From contig JASJFT010000151.1 of NCBI GenBank assembly GCA_030770425.1, positions 1 through 64,000 of the forward strand: a stretch of DNA of 64,000 nt, given 5' to 3'. The position numbers and the translations under genes are program-made. The notes below the pieces were generated by a model. That model did no database searches, was not told the origin of the DNA, and was given only the letters and a program-made list of their open reading frames with translations. This DNA comes from Darksidea phi. Its lineage: Eukaryota > Ascomycota > Dothideomycetes > Pleosporales > Lentitheciaceae. Below, piece after piece: positions 12,051 through 24,184 of the stretch (positions are counted from its first letter, which is position 1; each line of letters opens with the position of its first letter).

Positions 12051-13130
12051 CGTCGTTATATATTACTATAGTCTATAATAAGGTAAAGCGTCTAGAAATA
12101 GAATATCTAAAGATAGAATATTTAAGGTAAAGCGTAGAGAGAAAGAGATACTAGGGAAGAATTCTAGCTTAAATAATAAATACTACTAAGACGTACGCCG
12201 TAAATAGAGAGAGAATAAAGAAAAAAGAGATAATAGTTCTTATTTTAGGGTATATAGACGATAAGAAAAGATTCTTAAGTAGCCTACCGGCCGTACGGCC
12301 TCTATTTCGGGTATAAGTAATAAGAATAAAAATAAGATAGGACTACTAGGGTTATAAGTACTACTATATTCCTCTTTATATAGAAAACTAGAACCGGGTC
12401 CTCGTTATAGGGTAATTATAAGGATACGCTAGTCGAGGTAGAAAATCCGAAGAGGTACGTATACTCTAGTCTAGGGTATACGACTAGAGGGGTTTTATAA
12501 TAAGTTAGCCTCTAGAAATAGTATTAGAAACTACTAGAATCGGCCTCCTAAAAGCTATTAGATTATTTAAGATAGTAAAATAATTATAGAAGTTATACTT
12601 AGTAAATAGCTCTTATATAAAGATAGTAAGTATCTATTAAATAGAAGTTACTAAAAATTATCTATAAGGGGAGTAGTAATACTATTACTACTAGTATAAG
12701 AACTAATAAGAATATATATAGACTATAAGCTATAATAATAATAGGTAAAAGTTATAAATATATATTAATAATAGATTAATATTTAAGTTATATATACTTT
12801 CTAATTAAACTAACTATATATTATAAAGTTAGGGTTAAGAGCTACGAGGCTAAAAAGACTATAAAAACCTCTTATTAAGATAGTAGAGTATAATATAGAT
12901 ACTAAATATCTAAAAAGTCTTTTCTATAAAATTATTTTTTCCTTAGAAATAGAGTTTTTTAAGAGTATAGATACTTAGGTAAACTTTTCTAAAGAAAGTA
13001 AGAAGACTAATAGAATATATTATAGTAAATAACTCTCTATAAGGGCTGAGACGGCCTTTAGGAAAGGGGGAGGCTATATTACGCCTACTTCTACTAGAGG
13101 ACTCCCGGATCATTATCGGCCCGGCCACGG
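12051..13130. repeat. RIP-mutated element DNA
   Basis: AT-rich, CA/TG-depleted DNA upstream of the DUF3435 remnant. Nothing is recognisable apart from broken frames. Confidence 0.6.
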
Positions 13131-13720
13131 TCACGTGCCGGACCCTATATAGTCCTACGTCCTACTATCACGTCTCCTTAAGGATTCGTCTCATCTCCAT
13201 CCGAATACAACCCTTTTGCTGCCTCAGCGTTTCTGTGCCTGCCTGCCTACACGTGCCTCACAAGAACTATTAACTATAGAGCTCTAGCGCGTACCGGTAG
13301 AGACGCGAATAATTAGAACAATAGTAGCGGAGAGGAGGACGTAGGGGGTATTTTTATCACTACCTCTATTACTATCTACCTTAGTATAGTACGACGAGTA
13401 TTCGAGGCCCGCGAGGCTATTATAATAGCCCTATTAAGGGCTATCGATATCTATATAAAAGGCTTTAATAGCTTAGAGGAGAGAGAGGTCGGGAACGACC
13501 CACGCTAGCGGATAATTGAGACCCTTACAACTACCTTAGGCCCCTTCTTAGACCCCTCCTTAGACTACTAATCGAGCGGCGACGATAGTATATATACCTA
13601 TAGGAGCTAGATAGAAATTACTATAACCTCTAAAAACTTAGGGGAAAGTAATAATGCTATAAATAGCTCTAGTAGCTTAAAGAGGTAGACAGTTAAATTT
13701 TTCTAGCATTCTCCTTCCTG
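13131..13720 (+). mobile_element. Unidentified RIP-altered element ORF with normal-GC leader
   Basis: A normal-composition leader of about 150 bp (13135-13265, with CCTATATAGTCC and a pyrimidine-rich tract) precedes RIP-altered sequence. On the plus strand that sequence still shows a long near-open frame (about 13385-13700) containing FEAREAIIIALLRAIDIYIKG and LGPFLDPSLDY broken by TAG codons. This resembles a retroelement leader plus gag-like ORF, but I do not recognise the protein. Confidence 0.4.
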
Positions 13721-14059
13721 CTATAGCTAGTAAGCAGTGCTGCTTTGCTTAGGCGCTTATCACCCTCGGCTCACCCACCCCTCAGTCACGTTGCCCTGCG
13801 CTCTCCTAACAGCCAATCGTACTCATTTATGAGTCGGACATAACCTCACGATTCTATCAAGTCTGGACGAGAGGGATACTTGTAGGCAGGTTTTGGGCTC
13901 TGGGGCGCATTTGGAAGGGGGGACAAAATTGTCCCCCAAGGACTAGGGACGAAATAGGCTCCCTTGCCATGCGACCCCCAGCATCCCACGAAACTAGCGC
14001 CATCTCTCCTTGGAAAGATGGCTTGTGCTATGCCTTTGCACTATAAAGGCACAGTCGTG

Positions 14060-14994
14060 CTGCTAGGCTAAACATACTTGAGTTCGTCAAGCGCTGGGTC
14101 CGTAAGAAGCAGAGTCTGAACATCGTGTGCTCGGCGGGTGTGGGGCTTCTCAAGACAGGGGTTCGTCCCCAGGTGCCGTCGTGGGTGCTGGATCATCGCC
14201 CCTGTACGTCGATGCGAGCGTCAAATTGGGGACCCAATTTCTGTGCCGACGGGGGCAAAGCCGCGGATTTCTCTTTCAAAGACGAGGAACGCATCTTGAC
14301 GGCCAAAAGGTTGCATTATGACACCGTCAAGCTCATCTTCCCACGCGTGACTTCAATAACTCAGCCCTTCCCCCCTGAGCTGGTGAAATACCTAGGGAGC
14401 GATGAATGTCTGTCGCGTGTGGTGGACAGAGCGCATGTGCGGAAGAATTGGAGGATTGAACTGAGGTTCTATTGTATGAAGCTACGAACAATATATGTGT
14501 TGAGAGGCTTTAAACAGCGCTAATGCAGGAAAGGCAGCGTCCTCTCACTCACAGTAAGGCGCCACTGCAGACAGGGCAGTAGTAAGGGAAGTGCTACGAC
14601 ATGCCATGGTAAGAGAGATCCTGAACCGTGACAATATCCTTCCCACAAAACCGGGTTCTCAAACTTCCTCATGCTCCGTCTCGCAGCGGTGGGTGAGAAA
14701 TCGCGCTACCCGCATGTCCTCAGTACGTCCAGGGCAGAACAGTTCTTCCGCATCACTGCCGGATTCCTGTACGCTCTGGGCGACTACATACAAGAGTTCG
14801 ACGGCATCACGCTACACTGGGATGATCTCAATGCGCGCTTACCGGATTACATCCGCTCGTGGTTGAGTCTCAAGTGGCGGGGTCAAATGAGTCCTGCGCT
14901 CTACGATTTTGCTGCGCTGTCACTCTGGGAAGCTAAGGGGTACGATATACTGGCCTTCCGTCCTGTCCTGCATCTGGGACTGATGGCGCGCTGA
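14060..14994 (+). pseudogene. Decayed HET-type protein, C-terminal region
   Basis: The frame around 14060-14523 encodes EFVKRWVRKKQSLNIVCSAG, VPSWVLDHR and DFSFKDEERILTAKR. This matches the region after the HET domain in HET-6-like proteins (LxVLSxAG..., PSWVPDW, and a strand before the second ordered block). A second open stretch (about 14671-14991) with FFRITAGFLYALGDYIQEFD lies in another frame. No HET domain precedes it; upstream is element DNA. Normal GC indicates it escaped RIP. Interpretation as a fragment of a HET-like gene is an inference. Confidence 0.45.
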
Positions 14995-15107
14995 CGGCAA
15001 TGGTGCTGATATAATTGCTAAGATATGACCCGTAGAGACGAAGGATGTTTTGAAGAACAGTTTGCCAATATATAGTGTTTGCAGGTATGCGTCGCTACCG
15101 GCATCCT

Positions 15108-16295
15108 TCATGACTTACTAATCGGCTGTACAAAGACAACCAGAACAGCAGAATATCTGCGATATGATTATCAATAAGAACTATGCCGAATCCACAGATG
15201 AGCTTACCCAGCTGTAGCTGCCAGAATCTGAAATGGTGACCCAGACATTGCGAATGAGAGCAATGTTAAACAAGCCAATACAAAGACCGTGATGACGACC
15301 AATTTCGCATTGGTTGAATTCACTGCCTGTAAGATCCATAGCGGAGCTATGAAAAGCACCAAGGCAGAAAGAAATTCAGAGACAACCACAAATCGATTTA
15401 CCCGTTCTTCATTACTCACACGCAACTTGCCCCCCTGCCAGTGAGTCACCCTTTGTTTAGGATCCTTCCGAAAGAACCTGAAGAGATTGTCGCAATGCTT
15501 AAGCACCAGATGATCGAAGTATGCTCTTAAAGCTACTTTTGGAGGTTGACGAATAGCGACCAAGTCCTCAATATGCGTCACGAATGAGGCTTCTTTGTCA
15601 TCAATGGCGCCCCCACATTGTTCGATGGCCTCATTCTCTTTGTTGATCGTAAAAGCACCACTTTCTTTGATGGTGTTATCATTTCCCTTTCCAGTGCTGG
15701 TGTTATCGACTTTTTCCATGCCAGGAATCGTTTGTTTGTTACTACTTTCGTAAAAGCATCCATTATTCTTGAGCCAGTTCTGAAGGCTTTCTGGGTTCCA
15801 TTTCAGAGGTTTTGGCAACGAACAAACAGCGTGGTATTTAAGCAACAGCTTGTCTACATTCTTAGTTAGAAAAATCGACCCAATCATTTCTCCTCTCTGA
15901 CTTTCTCGGAGACATACCATATATCAACAATTTTGGGATTAACTCCTCATCTAGTTGCCGGCGTTCTTCTTCCGTGTCGCACCGAAATGTACCATTATCT
16001 GTGTTACCTTTCTTGATATACTTATCATTCAGCGCGCTAAATCGCTCTTCTATCTTGGAAAGCTGATCCTGGGTGGAAAGCAAGGCTCGAGTATGAAGCT
16101 CGTCAAAGCGACGCACTATCATAAGTTCTGGATCCGATGCAATAAATGACACGAAGCCAGGGTAACCAATATGCCGCCTATGAAGATAAGATGACAGTCT
16201 TGCTATAATTCCGCTTGCGCTTACCAAGGCTCATGCGCTTCCTCCCTTACTTGACCAACCTCAATATCAGGCTGACTGTTCCCCATTGTCGTCAT
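15108..16295 (-). CDS. DUF6594 integral membrane protein
   Basis: Four exons give 341 aa: 16295-16225, 16177-15918, 15853-15208 and 15156-15108 (introns of 47, 64 and 51 bp with GT-AG ends; all phases agree). The protein shows the DUF6594 plan. Near the N terminus are RHIGYPGFVSFIASDPELMIVRRFDELH and the LLSTQDQLSKIEERF helix, then DKLLLKYHAVCSLPKP and LQNWLKNNGC. The C-terminal membrane region starts with VNRFVVVSEFLSALVLFIAP and ends AATAGYSAVLVVFV. The last two motifs are reconstituted exactly by splicing, which supports the model. The start is uncertain, because ATGs at 16295 and 16286 are in frame. Function of the family is unknown. Confidence 0.8.
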
Positions 16296-17936
16296 GTGAT
16301 GAAGGCTCTGGATGCAAGACTTGAGAAAATGAAAATACGAACGAGCTGCAATGGCCGCAATCAAATATTGGCGATCACGCGGCGGAAGTCGACAGATAAA
16401 AGGCTGACTGCTAGGCACACAGGGCTCTCCGCCCATGTGCAATGGCCGTAATCAAGTATTGGCGATGACGTGGCAGAGATCGGCGGATGGCTGACTCCTA
16501 GGCGCACAGGCCTCTCTGTGCCCGTTTGTAATGACTATTGGTCCCAAATGATCCTTGAAAAACAGCCTGCAGAAAAGGCAACCAAACCGGTCAATTTGAT
16601 GATTTAGCGCGATTATGAACGCAAACCGCCAACGTCGCAATACATAATGGCCTGAAGCACATGCCAAATGAAAAATTAGAATCCATTCGTCTCCATCCAC
16701 AAGGAAATTCTCCAATACAACAACTCACTATACCCAGACGCAGAAATTCTTTTCCAGGATCTGAGGAAAATGATTTGGGTAGTGCAACTTGTCGTAATCG
16801 TTGCCTCTGCACTAATACCCATTGACACCCATGGAGGAACGCATGTCACTCAAAACACCAGTACACCAAAGCCAAAACCACGCCCGACAAATTCCTCCAA
16901 AGACTAGAGTAGGTAAAGGGTACGAGGGTAAGGAAGAGTACAGTTTCTGCCTATTAGTTTATGCACTAAGAAATTGCGATTCTATAGTTCCGAAATTATT
17001 TACTCTCATCACTTCATTGAGAGTACCACGGTATCCTCCTTCGAGGCAATTCGCATTATAAAAACGGAAACCAATTCCTCTCGAAAGAATCAACTGACAC
17101 GACTTATACTTATATGTGGAGAAGATCGAGACGACGGTGATGACAGGTGGAACATTCGTTATGGGATGAGGTCGGAAACGCTATGTTAGATGTTTGTATA
17201 CTCGTATCAAATCGATCTCAATTGGATAGAGTTATGAAAATGCTAAAGAAGTCTGATATAGATGAGCCTATTGTGTTATCTATTGATTAGCTTGAATATA
17301 GCTTGAGAAGAAATTGACTGCGTAAATATGAACGAGATTTTGTCATCGTATTCAAGAAGGAATACAAGTTAACTCATTTTGTTGTACATTCAAGCAGATT
17401 GGGACATAAAAGTACGAATCAATCGCACTTAGAGGGCTGTAGTTGGCTGAGTAGGCAGTTTAAACTCCTGGGGCAATAAGTCAAAGGGTGGCATGACCCG
17501 CTGCCGACGGCGGGTCATGCCATCCTTTTCGTAAGGAATTGTCACTTTGTCTGCCCTGATGTACTGGAGATCATCATGAGCAGTTATCACCTCGCCGAAC
17601 CGGATTTTGGCAAATCCTGTACGACGCATGTTGCAAGAATCAATGCACGACTTGGGGGCTGGTGCACCCCAGCTTACCTCAGGTGCATTACCAGGGCCCT
17701 GTTTTGTATGAAAATATCAATAATAGTATGTATGATACACGGGTTTCCGTCAGTGACGCGCCAACAAGCCTTCGCGCCTTGGCCTGCATTACTGGGGTGC
17801 TCCCGATTACTTACTACAGTGCTCCCTAATATCTCCCCCCACACCTACCATCCCATCCCATCCCCATCCGCTCTAACAATTTCACTTCGTTCTACCTACA
17901 CCACCACATTCCTTCATTAAAGGTCAGTCGCCATGC
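16296..17936. other. Intergenic region
   Basis: Normal-GC sequence with no convincing gene. A short minus-strand open stretch (about 17720-17429) reads like protein (for example KVTIPYEKDGMTRRRQRV) but has no start context or recognised domain. Confidence 0.5.
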
Positions 17937-20465
17937 TCAGATGATTCTGACTTCCTGCTTCTTGTTCTTATTGAACATCGGCTTCACATTCTTCCCTGAT
18001 TTCCCAGCCTCGTCATTCACATCCACAGGCCACTCCATCCAGAATCGCCCGACTCGCTTATAGGTCGCTTTTACGCCGCTGGATCCTCTGTCCAGAGTTC
18101 TCTGCAGAACAAGACCGTTGCTCCAGACGGTAGAAAGGCTTTTCTTATCTTTTTTCTCGTATATAACTTCTCTCATTAGCTCCGTGCAGAATACCTCTTT
18201 AGACTCGTCAAATGCAACTGAGTCGGGCCAGAAGTCTGCGCAGGCGCTCTCCTGCGCTGTTTGGATCTCCAGACTACTAGGTCCCGATGTTTTATTCCTA
18301 GCGTTACTGCCGCGCAAGACGGGACACCTCAACGTGAGTAATTTGGAGGTTCGGAGCCAGGGTAATGATTCGGCGCGATCATCGTTCGTCGCGGGGTCGA
18401 TCAGTTCAGCGACCCTTAAACTGCTGCAGCACTTTCCTTGGGCTTCTTTCATGAACATCTTCAGGTGATGTCTGACACACCCATCAACAGACTGCCACGA
18501 CCAAGTCGGCGCTCGCTGCGATTCTGGTCTCTCGGCTCGCCCCGGTTCAATGTACCATAATAAATCCAGAATAATGTGGCGACTCCCTAACCCATGCATA
18601 TACTCCAATCCACTCCCAGAGGTGGCGATTTGCTGAGCAAGACCAAGGATAGCAATGGATCGGTCTAAGCCTTGGTCCATATTGGCCTGTGTGTACTTCC
18701 CCAGTAGCAGGGACCAGCACCAATATGCGTCCATTTGGGCCTCTTCACTGAGTGTTGTTGAATTCGCTTTCCTCAGGAGATTTGACATTGCACGATAACC
18801 GTCAACCGGATTGTATACGCTTGGAGACGCATCAGTGTCGAGGTCTGCTGAGTCGTCGTGCTTACGGAACAGAGTACGAAACAGTTCTCGGGTTTCTTTC
18901 CGGTATGGTTTGCCTTGGGGTACGGTCTCGGATGCAATATGTGTGTTGCATTCGAAGAAAATGAAACGAGAGCCGAAATGTAGGATTCGGGGTGCGAGAA
19001 GGCGGGCTTGCAACGCCCATGCGTGCTGGCTGAGGGCGCTCTTGTCGACCTCCCTGGAGAAAGAGTCTTTATCAAATGAGTCTACCGTGGACTTAATCGC
19101 CAATCCTTTCGATTTCGAGAACCGGAGATAACACGGAAATTCCTGGAAGCTGGGTGTTCGTTTATGGAAGCAACCGCCGTCTGCATTACTGGAGCCGCAT
19201 GCGGAGATCGTACAGTACGCATGTGCATATACGCTCCCCACGCTAATCGACTCAGTTCTCCACTCCGCTCGATCGACGTCATCTTGTAGGATGCACAAGA
19301 CGTCGATCCAGAGAAAACTAAGGCCCAGTTGACGAGTGAGATGAACAGCATGTTGGAATGTGAATGGAAGAGATGTTATCTTGATGTACGTTTTCCATTC
19401 CTCTTCTTTGTCCAGGGTCAACGTCTCTCGTGCGGATATTTCGTCACCTCTGCAATAGCTGAGTGCAAGGTACTTGATTTTCGCCAATTCCAAACCAACT
19501 GCGCGAATCTCGACGAGATGAAGCGCGCTTGACATCGCGTCCCCAACGTACAAGAGTCGTTTGGGAGAACTTGTTTCGACACTTCAGAAGCCTCGGTACT
19601 GCAATACTGTGTGTGGTTGTTCCGGCAATCTTCGATCCAGGACTTTGCAAGCTTTATGGAATCCTTGCTGCCGGTCGACAGGGATACTGTGGCGGATGGC
19701 TGTAGTCCGTTCAGATCCCCTGCATAGATCAGCATATGCCTCCTGGAGTCCATTACTGAAGTTCATACCTTCTTGTATAGGTATTGGGTCACTCAGCTTC
19801 GTATGTTCATCAGGCTGACCCTCTCCATAGAAAACCTGGATGTAATAACGACTGTTATCACTAGATTCGCCTCTCCAGATCTTCAAATGCGCCTGGAGAT
19901 GTTTGCCCTGCCGTATGTCGGTGATAACCCTGTCTCTGATCTCTGGGGCCGCAGTGAACCACAAGATTCGACACAAATGACAAGAATTTCCTCGTAATTC
20001 CGTCGCGTGAAGAGGCAGTACCCAACCATGCCATTCAGCCCGTCGAAAAAATGGGAGGATTGATCCAGAAATAAGTTTTGACTGGCTCACTACGCGGAAA
20101 CATTCCTGACAGAGTGCACTGGTGGTGAGGGTATCGAGTGAAATTGAACAGTCCGGTTCTGATAATAGAGATGTCCGGGCGTCTGCAAAGCCCTTCAATA
20201 ACTGCCACGCGAAGCGCCGCGGAGGGATAGTGAAATTGCGCCGAAGATCCAGGAACAGCTCCCTTGCAAGAGCTGGAAGACTCAAGATGAGAAGACAAAG
20301 CCCATATATTATCCAACAAAGGCCATAGACCGCTGCATAAAGTGCCCCATGGAGGAAAGCTAGGCAGATAGAACCAAATAGTGCGACCCCAGTAACGGCG
20401 ATGGAGACAAGGAACACCGCCCAAATGCCTCGAAGTAACTCGAGGATCAGGTGGCCTAACGACAT
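17937..20465 (-). pseudogene. HET-domain incompatibility protein with frameshift
   Basis: The ATG at 20465 opens an N-terminal part with two or three hydrophobic helices and a CQEC...HATELRGNSCHLC Cys/His region. A 49-bp intron (GTATGA at about 19764 to CTATGCAG) joins IQEG to DLNGLQPSATVSLS. The HET-family motif SWIEDCRNNH then runs to VLP, where the frame breaks. One missing base at about 19559-19565 would give the expected LP-RLLYVGD, and the remaining 530 residues follow in the new frame (LALSYC-GDE, FLWIDVLCILQDD, GSVYAHAYCTISA, a tryptophan-rich WSW region). The canonical LSYxWG motif reads LSYCRG. The gene is probably inactivated, unless the lost base is a sequence error. HET proteins trigger cell death on non-self recognition. 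Confidence 0.75.
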
Positions 20466-22162
20466 GACAACAAGCGAAGTATGGATGCGACAAGGCTCGA
20501 GAGGGAGGGCCAGTGGCGCTTCCTCGAAATATGCCTCTGAGACCGTTTTCCTTCACAGCCTGACATCGACCCTTCAGCACCTCGACGACTACGTCAAGCC
20601 CAGCCCACAGAATACCCTCTTCTCTAGTATCTCAAGCCTGCTGGATACGGTTCGAGGCCCTCTGGATGACTTTAAAGCCTTTCTGGACGAGCACGAAACC
20701 TCATTGGGAAAGGCATCAACGAAGTCGAAGCTAGGCAAGGTCCCGAAGACGATCACCTACACCTTGAAGCATATATCTGGGAAAATCAAAAAACTTCGTC
20801 AACAAGCTGAGCAGCCCCTCCAAGCGATCAATTCACTGCTCTCGTTGCAACAAATGTAGGATTCTCTCGCTTTCGGTATTAGATCTGCAGAAAACTGACC
20901 AGTCAATAAAATCGATCGAGGAGCTGCCAGATCAACCGTGGCGACCCGAGCATTGTGCCCAGATAGTGGAAGCAATCAAAGTGGCAGATATCCCGACTGA
21001 ACTGGATAAGCAGATCCGGGTACTCCAACGATCGGCATCCGAGCACAACATCAGGCAGGATGAACAACTACAGCGTATCAAAGACCTGCGCGCTAAACTC
21101 AACGGCGGACTGGCAAGCCTTGCTGTCAGCCTCGAGAAAGTCAAAGATGCGACCACGACCGACGTAGCCACAAAAGCCGACCAACAAGTTCAGCTCGACG
21201 TGTCGAAGGATCTTCGATCCAGCGTTTCGCAGCTTTCGGCTGCTTTGGAGACTGGAACGAAGGAGATGAAAAAATCCATGGAAGTGCAGAAAGATCTCAT
21301 TCTTGTGATTAAGACATTTCTTGAAGAGAAAGCCGCCATTCAGGAACGTGCGATAGCGGAGGCAGAGGTTTTATTCGATTTGAATGACAAGAAAGTCGAA
21401 AGCTCGGCATGGCCATCGGCGACACTGCCCGCTGCGCACCTGGCGATCACGCTGCTTTCGACAATAGTGTCCAGTGTCACGGCAGTGTCGGTTGTCAAGC
21501 AAAGTCAAAACGCTCGAGAGCCAACGCCGATGTTATCCTCCAAGGTCCCGGACATTCTGCGAACTATTAGCTCTACCACGTCAAATAGTACGATATCAAA
21601 GACTGAGATTCCATCCGAGCCCCCCTCGCAATCCAGAGCGTCGACTTGGGTCTCGGACTTCTCGAGCTCAACCGGATATGGCCAAACATCATCGATCACA
21701 CAATATACATCGACCCCAAAACTTACGCGTAGTGACTCGGCGTCCACTCGTGTTTCATTCGGGGGTTATAGCGGTGATACAGGCTGGAGCAAAAAGATCT
21801 CGAAGCTAGATGATAGTGATTCGGTCTCTGGTGGGAGAAAGAACAAAGAAAGACCCCGCCGCCATCCAGACTTAACCTACCTTGATAGTCCCGGTCCCGT
21901 CGTCCCGCCTTCAAATGAGGGACTCCACGCTGGTTCAGGACATGGGCGACACTTTCGAAACCATTATGGGGGCCACCATAGCAGTTATTCTAGAGGATAT
22001 TCTGGAGGGCACTCCGGGAAGTACTACGGAGGCTATATTGGAGGTGACTCCGGAGGTGGCGGTCACTCGGGAGGATCCTCGGGAGGCTACATTGGAGGTG
22101 TTGGTTCGGGAGGTCACTCAGGAGGCCACAGTGCCAGTGAGTCTGATTCCGGCAGCGACTGA
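20464..22162 (+). CDS. STAND N-terminal-like coiled-coil protein with Gly-rich tail
   Basis: The first frame (to about 20859) contains SGASSKYASETVFLHSLTST, LDDFKAFLDEHETSLG and HISGKIKKLRQQAEQPLQAIN. These are characteristic of the fungal N-terminal domain found on STAND/NLR-type proteins. A one-base frame change at about 20850-20860 (no canonical intron fits) leads to a second frame with an alpha-helical/coiled-coil segment (about 20970-21400), a hydrophobic helix (LPAAHLAITLLSTIVSSV), a Ser/Thr-rich linker and a Gly/His/Ser/Tyr-rich tail. No NACHT/NB-ARC ATPase follows. The usual first 20-25 residues of the domain are missing, and the ATG at 20464 overlaps the ATG of the divergent HET gene. 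The gene could be 5'-truncated, frameshifted, or spliced in a way I cannot see. Confidence 0.5.
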
Positions 22163-22675
22163 TTTAAATATTGAGGCATCCTTAGGTGGGTTGTTAAGTC
22201 CCGCCGACGTATCCCCAGAGATCCTGGAGTTAGCAACGAGGCTTGGGATCTCGTTGGAAGAAGCGAAAGCACTACTTCCCGTGCAAGGGGCTGTGTTGTT
22301 CCGATGATGTATTGTCATGATTCTGTATATGAGTTCTTTCTCTTAACTTGGAACATTTCGTTGCCTTAGCTCCACGCTCTTGTGAAAGGCCGACGCCTCC
22401 AATCGCAACCGTTGCTCCCTACTCAGAATAGATCCGTAGACTAATCACTCAGCCTGGAGGAGTGCCGCCGTTTGTTGCCTCCGATCCTATAGCTATCCGT
22501 CGATCGACGCGATGGCTGCTACTCATTCGATACTTCAATAATAAAGAATATGCTATTTTGAATACAGGAAAACCCTGTTTCGTTATGAATACCTCTACAA
22601 CACGCTATTCGAAGCCCAACCGCTCATTTCCGATATAATATCTACAGTCCTCCACCCCAACTCTAAACGCTCCGC
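22163..22675. other. Convergent intergenic region
   Basis: About 0.5 kb between convergent genes. No gene or structured element is seen. Confidence 0.6.
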
Positions 22676-24184
22676 CTAAACGTGCGTCTTAACAGCCATA
22701 ATCTCATCCGCCCCCGGCGTCGCTCCCCTGGTCCCCTCCGTCCCCGCCACACTATTCCCCCCCTCCCTCGCTATCCCTTCATCATACTTCACACTCCACT
22801 CAACCCCCTTCTTGATGATCATCTGCTCGCTATCATCACTCCCACGTTCGCTTCTCCTCTCTTGACTCCCTGTTTCAGTCGCAGACGCCCTAACCTCATA
22901 TTCCGTCTGCTCCGGCCTCAGCTTCCCCAACCTCAGCGCTGATCGTCTCCTTCTCCCGACTTCTCGCTTTTCGAGTTTGACATTCCGGGAACGATTTTCT
23001 CTAAGAACGCCATCGTCGTCGAAGTCCATAGTCGCCAGAGTGGTGCTTGCTGCTCCGGAGCTTTTTGAGGTTAGGGCTGAGAGCTTGAAGCGTGAACCGC
23101 CGGAGCGGGAGGAGGAGGATGGGTAATACGACGCACGGGATGTGGTGGGGCGCTCGTACGCCATCATGAATGGTTTTAAGTACGGGATTATAGAGGCTGT
23201 GATGCTGTAGCCGAGGGCGAGTTGGGTGGTGGACACGACGCGAGAGTTCCAGATGTGGGAGGAAGAGGTTTCGAGGGGGCGGTGGAGGAAGGCGAGGCGG
23301 GTTAATGTGAACGCTATATTGCTGTGCGGGTGTTAGCTGGGGCACTTGGGTAGATAGAGGAAGGGGTAAGTAGAAGGGGCAGTACGGTATTCGGCACGAG
23401 AACGCTCCGACGACGATGAGTTTGCTCCGGAGCGACATTTGCAAATTCAAGACTATGTAGACGGAGGTAGCGACTAGCCCGAGTTCTATGACTGCATCTA
23501 GAACGGCGATGACGGCCCATCGTGCGAAGGAGTTGGTACAGGTGGACATGTCGTCAGCCCAAGGACGGGTCGGGTTACAACGAATGGCTTCTACGATGAT
23601 GGAGGTAATCACCCATGTTACGGATGCTGCGATCGTGGTCCAGATTACACGCATGTGGCCGAGGCCTGGGGTGAGGTAGAGAAAAAGGAATGCGGTGGAG
23701 CATTTTGAGAAGAAGAGGGTGATGAGGTAGAAGAGGTCGGCGACGAATCCAAGCTAGACAAAGTTAACAATAACGCTACATGTTGGTAAAGGGAATTGTG
23801 ACCATAGGGCTGTTTACCTTTTGAATGGTTGAAATATCGGACGGATGCACTTTATCTTCAGCTTTCCCCAGCCCTTTTTGAAGTTCCCTAAAAACCAGTG
23901 ACGTTTGAACGATTGCAAAAATCTACCCAGATCAGCAGCGCATCTATAGCATGAACTAAGGACATACGTACCGAAGCAGCAAAGAAGGTAAAGTCATCAA
24001 GTCGGTATAAGCGGAATTCATGCCTTGAATATATCCGCGTCGCGATCGACAACAGAACCAAACCCAACGAAAACGCCGTCAAGATGGCTATTAACCCACT
24101 CTGATCCTGAGCGTTGATACCTGCCAGTGGATCCGAAATGCCTTCCGGCAAACCGGTGGGAGTGGGAGTCGCCTCCTCAACCAT
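22676..24184 (-). CDS. Fungal rhodopsin-domain (PTH11-like) 7-TM protein
   Basis: Four exons encode 443 aa: 24184-23972, 23922-23818, 23753-23386 and 23321-22676 (introns of 49, 64 and 64 bp; phases consistent). The protein has the seven-helix layout of the fungal rhodopsin domain family (PF20684). TM1 is followed by SRHEFRLYRLDDFTFFAA, then IFAIVQTSLVF before a GLGKAEDK loop. LGFVADLFYLITLFFSKCST, TWVITSIIVEAIRCNPTRPW, VIELGLVATSVYIVLNLQMS and RIPNIAFTLTRLAFL follow. The cytoplasmic tail is Ser/Arg/Glu-rich. Such proteins are surface receptors or sensors of the PTH11-like class, though most are uncharacterised and none binds retinal as far as is known. Confidence 0.9.

Noticed and set aside
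1..13000. CRISPR arrays, rRNA or tRNA genes in the AT-rich region
   Set aside because: No direct-repeat/spacer pattern or tRNA A/B-box structure is visible. The repetition is explained by RIP-mutated transposons and a 7-bp microsatellite.
17429..17720. Minus-strand open stretch with protein-like sequence (KVTIPYEKDGMTRRRQRV)
   Set aside because: About 95 residues with no upstream start after an in-frame TGA and no recognised domain or clear intron. It may be a gene relic, but I cannot support a call.
21882..22307. Alternative frame through the Gly-rich tail (EATLEV/EVTPEV repeats)
   Set aside because: It is an out-of-frame translation of the same low-complexity GGAGG/CTC repeats. The main frame with Gly/His/Tyr/Ser composition is continuous with the upstream coiled-coil.
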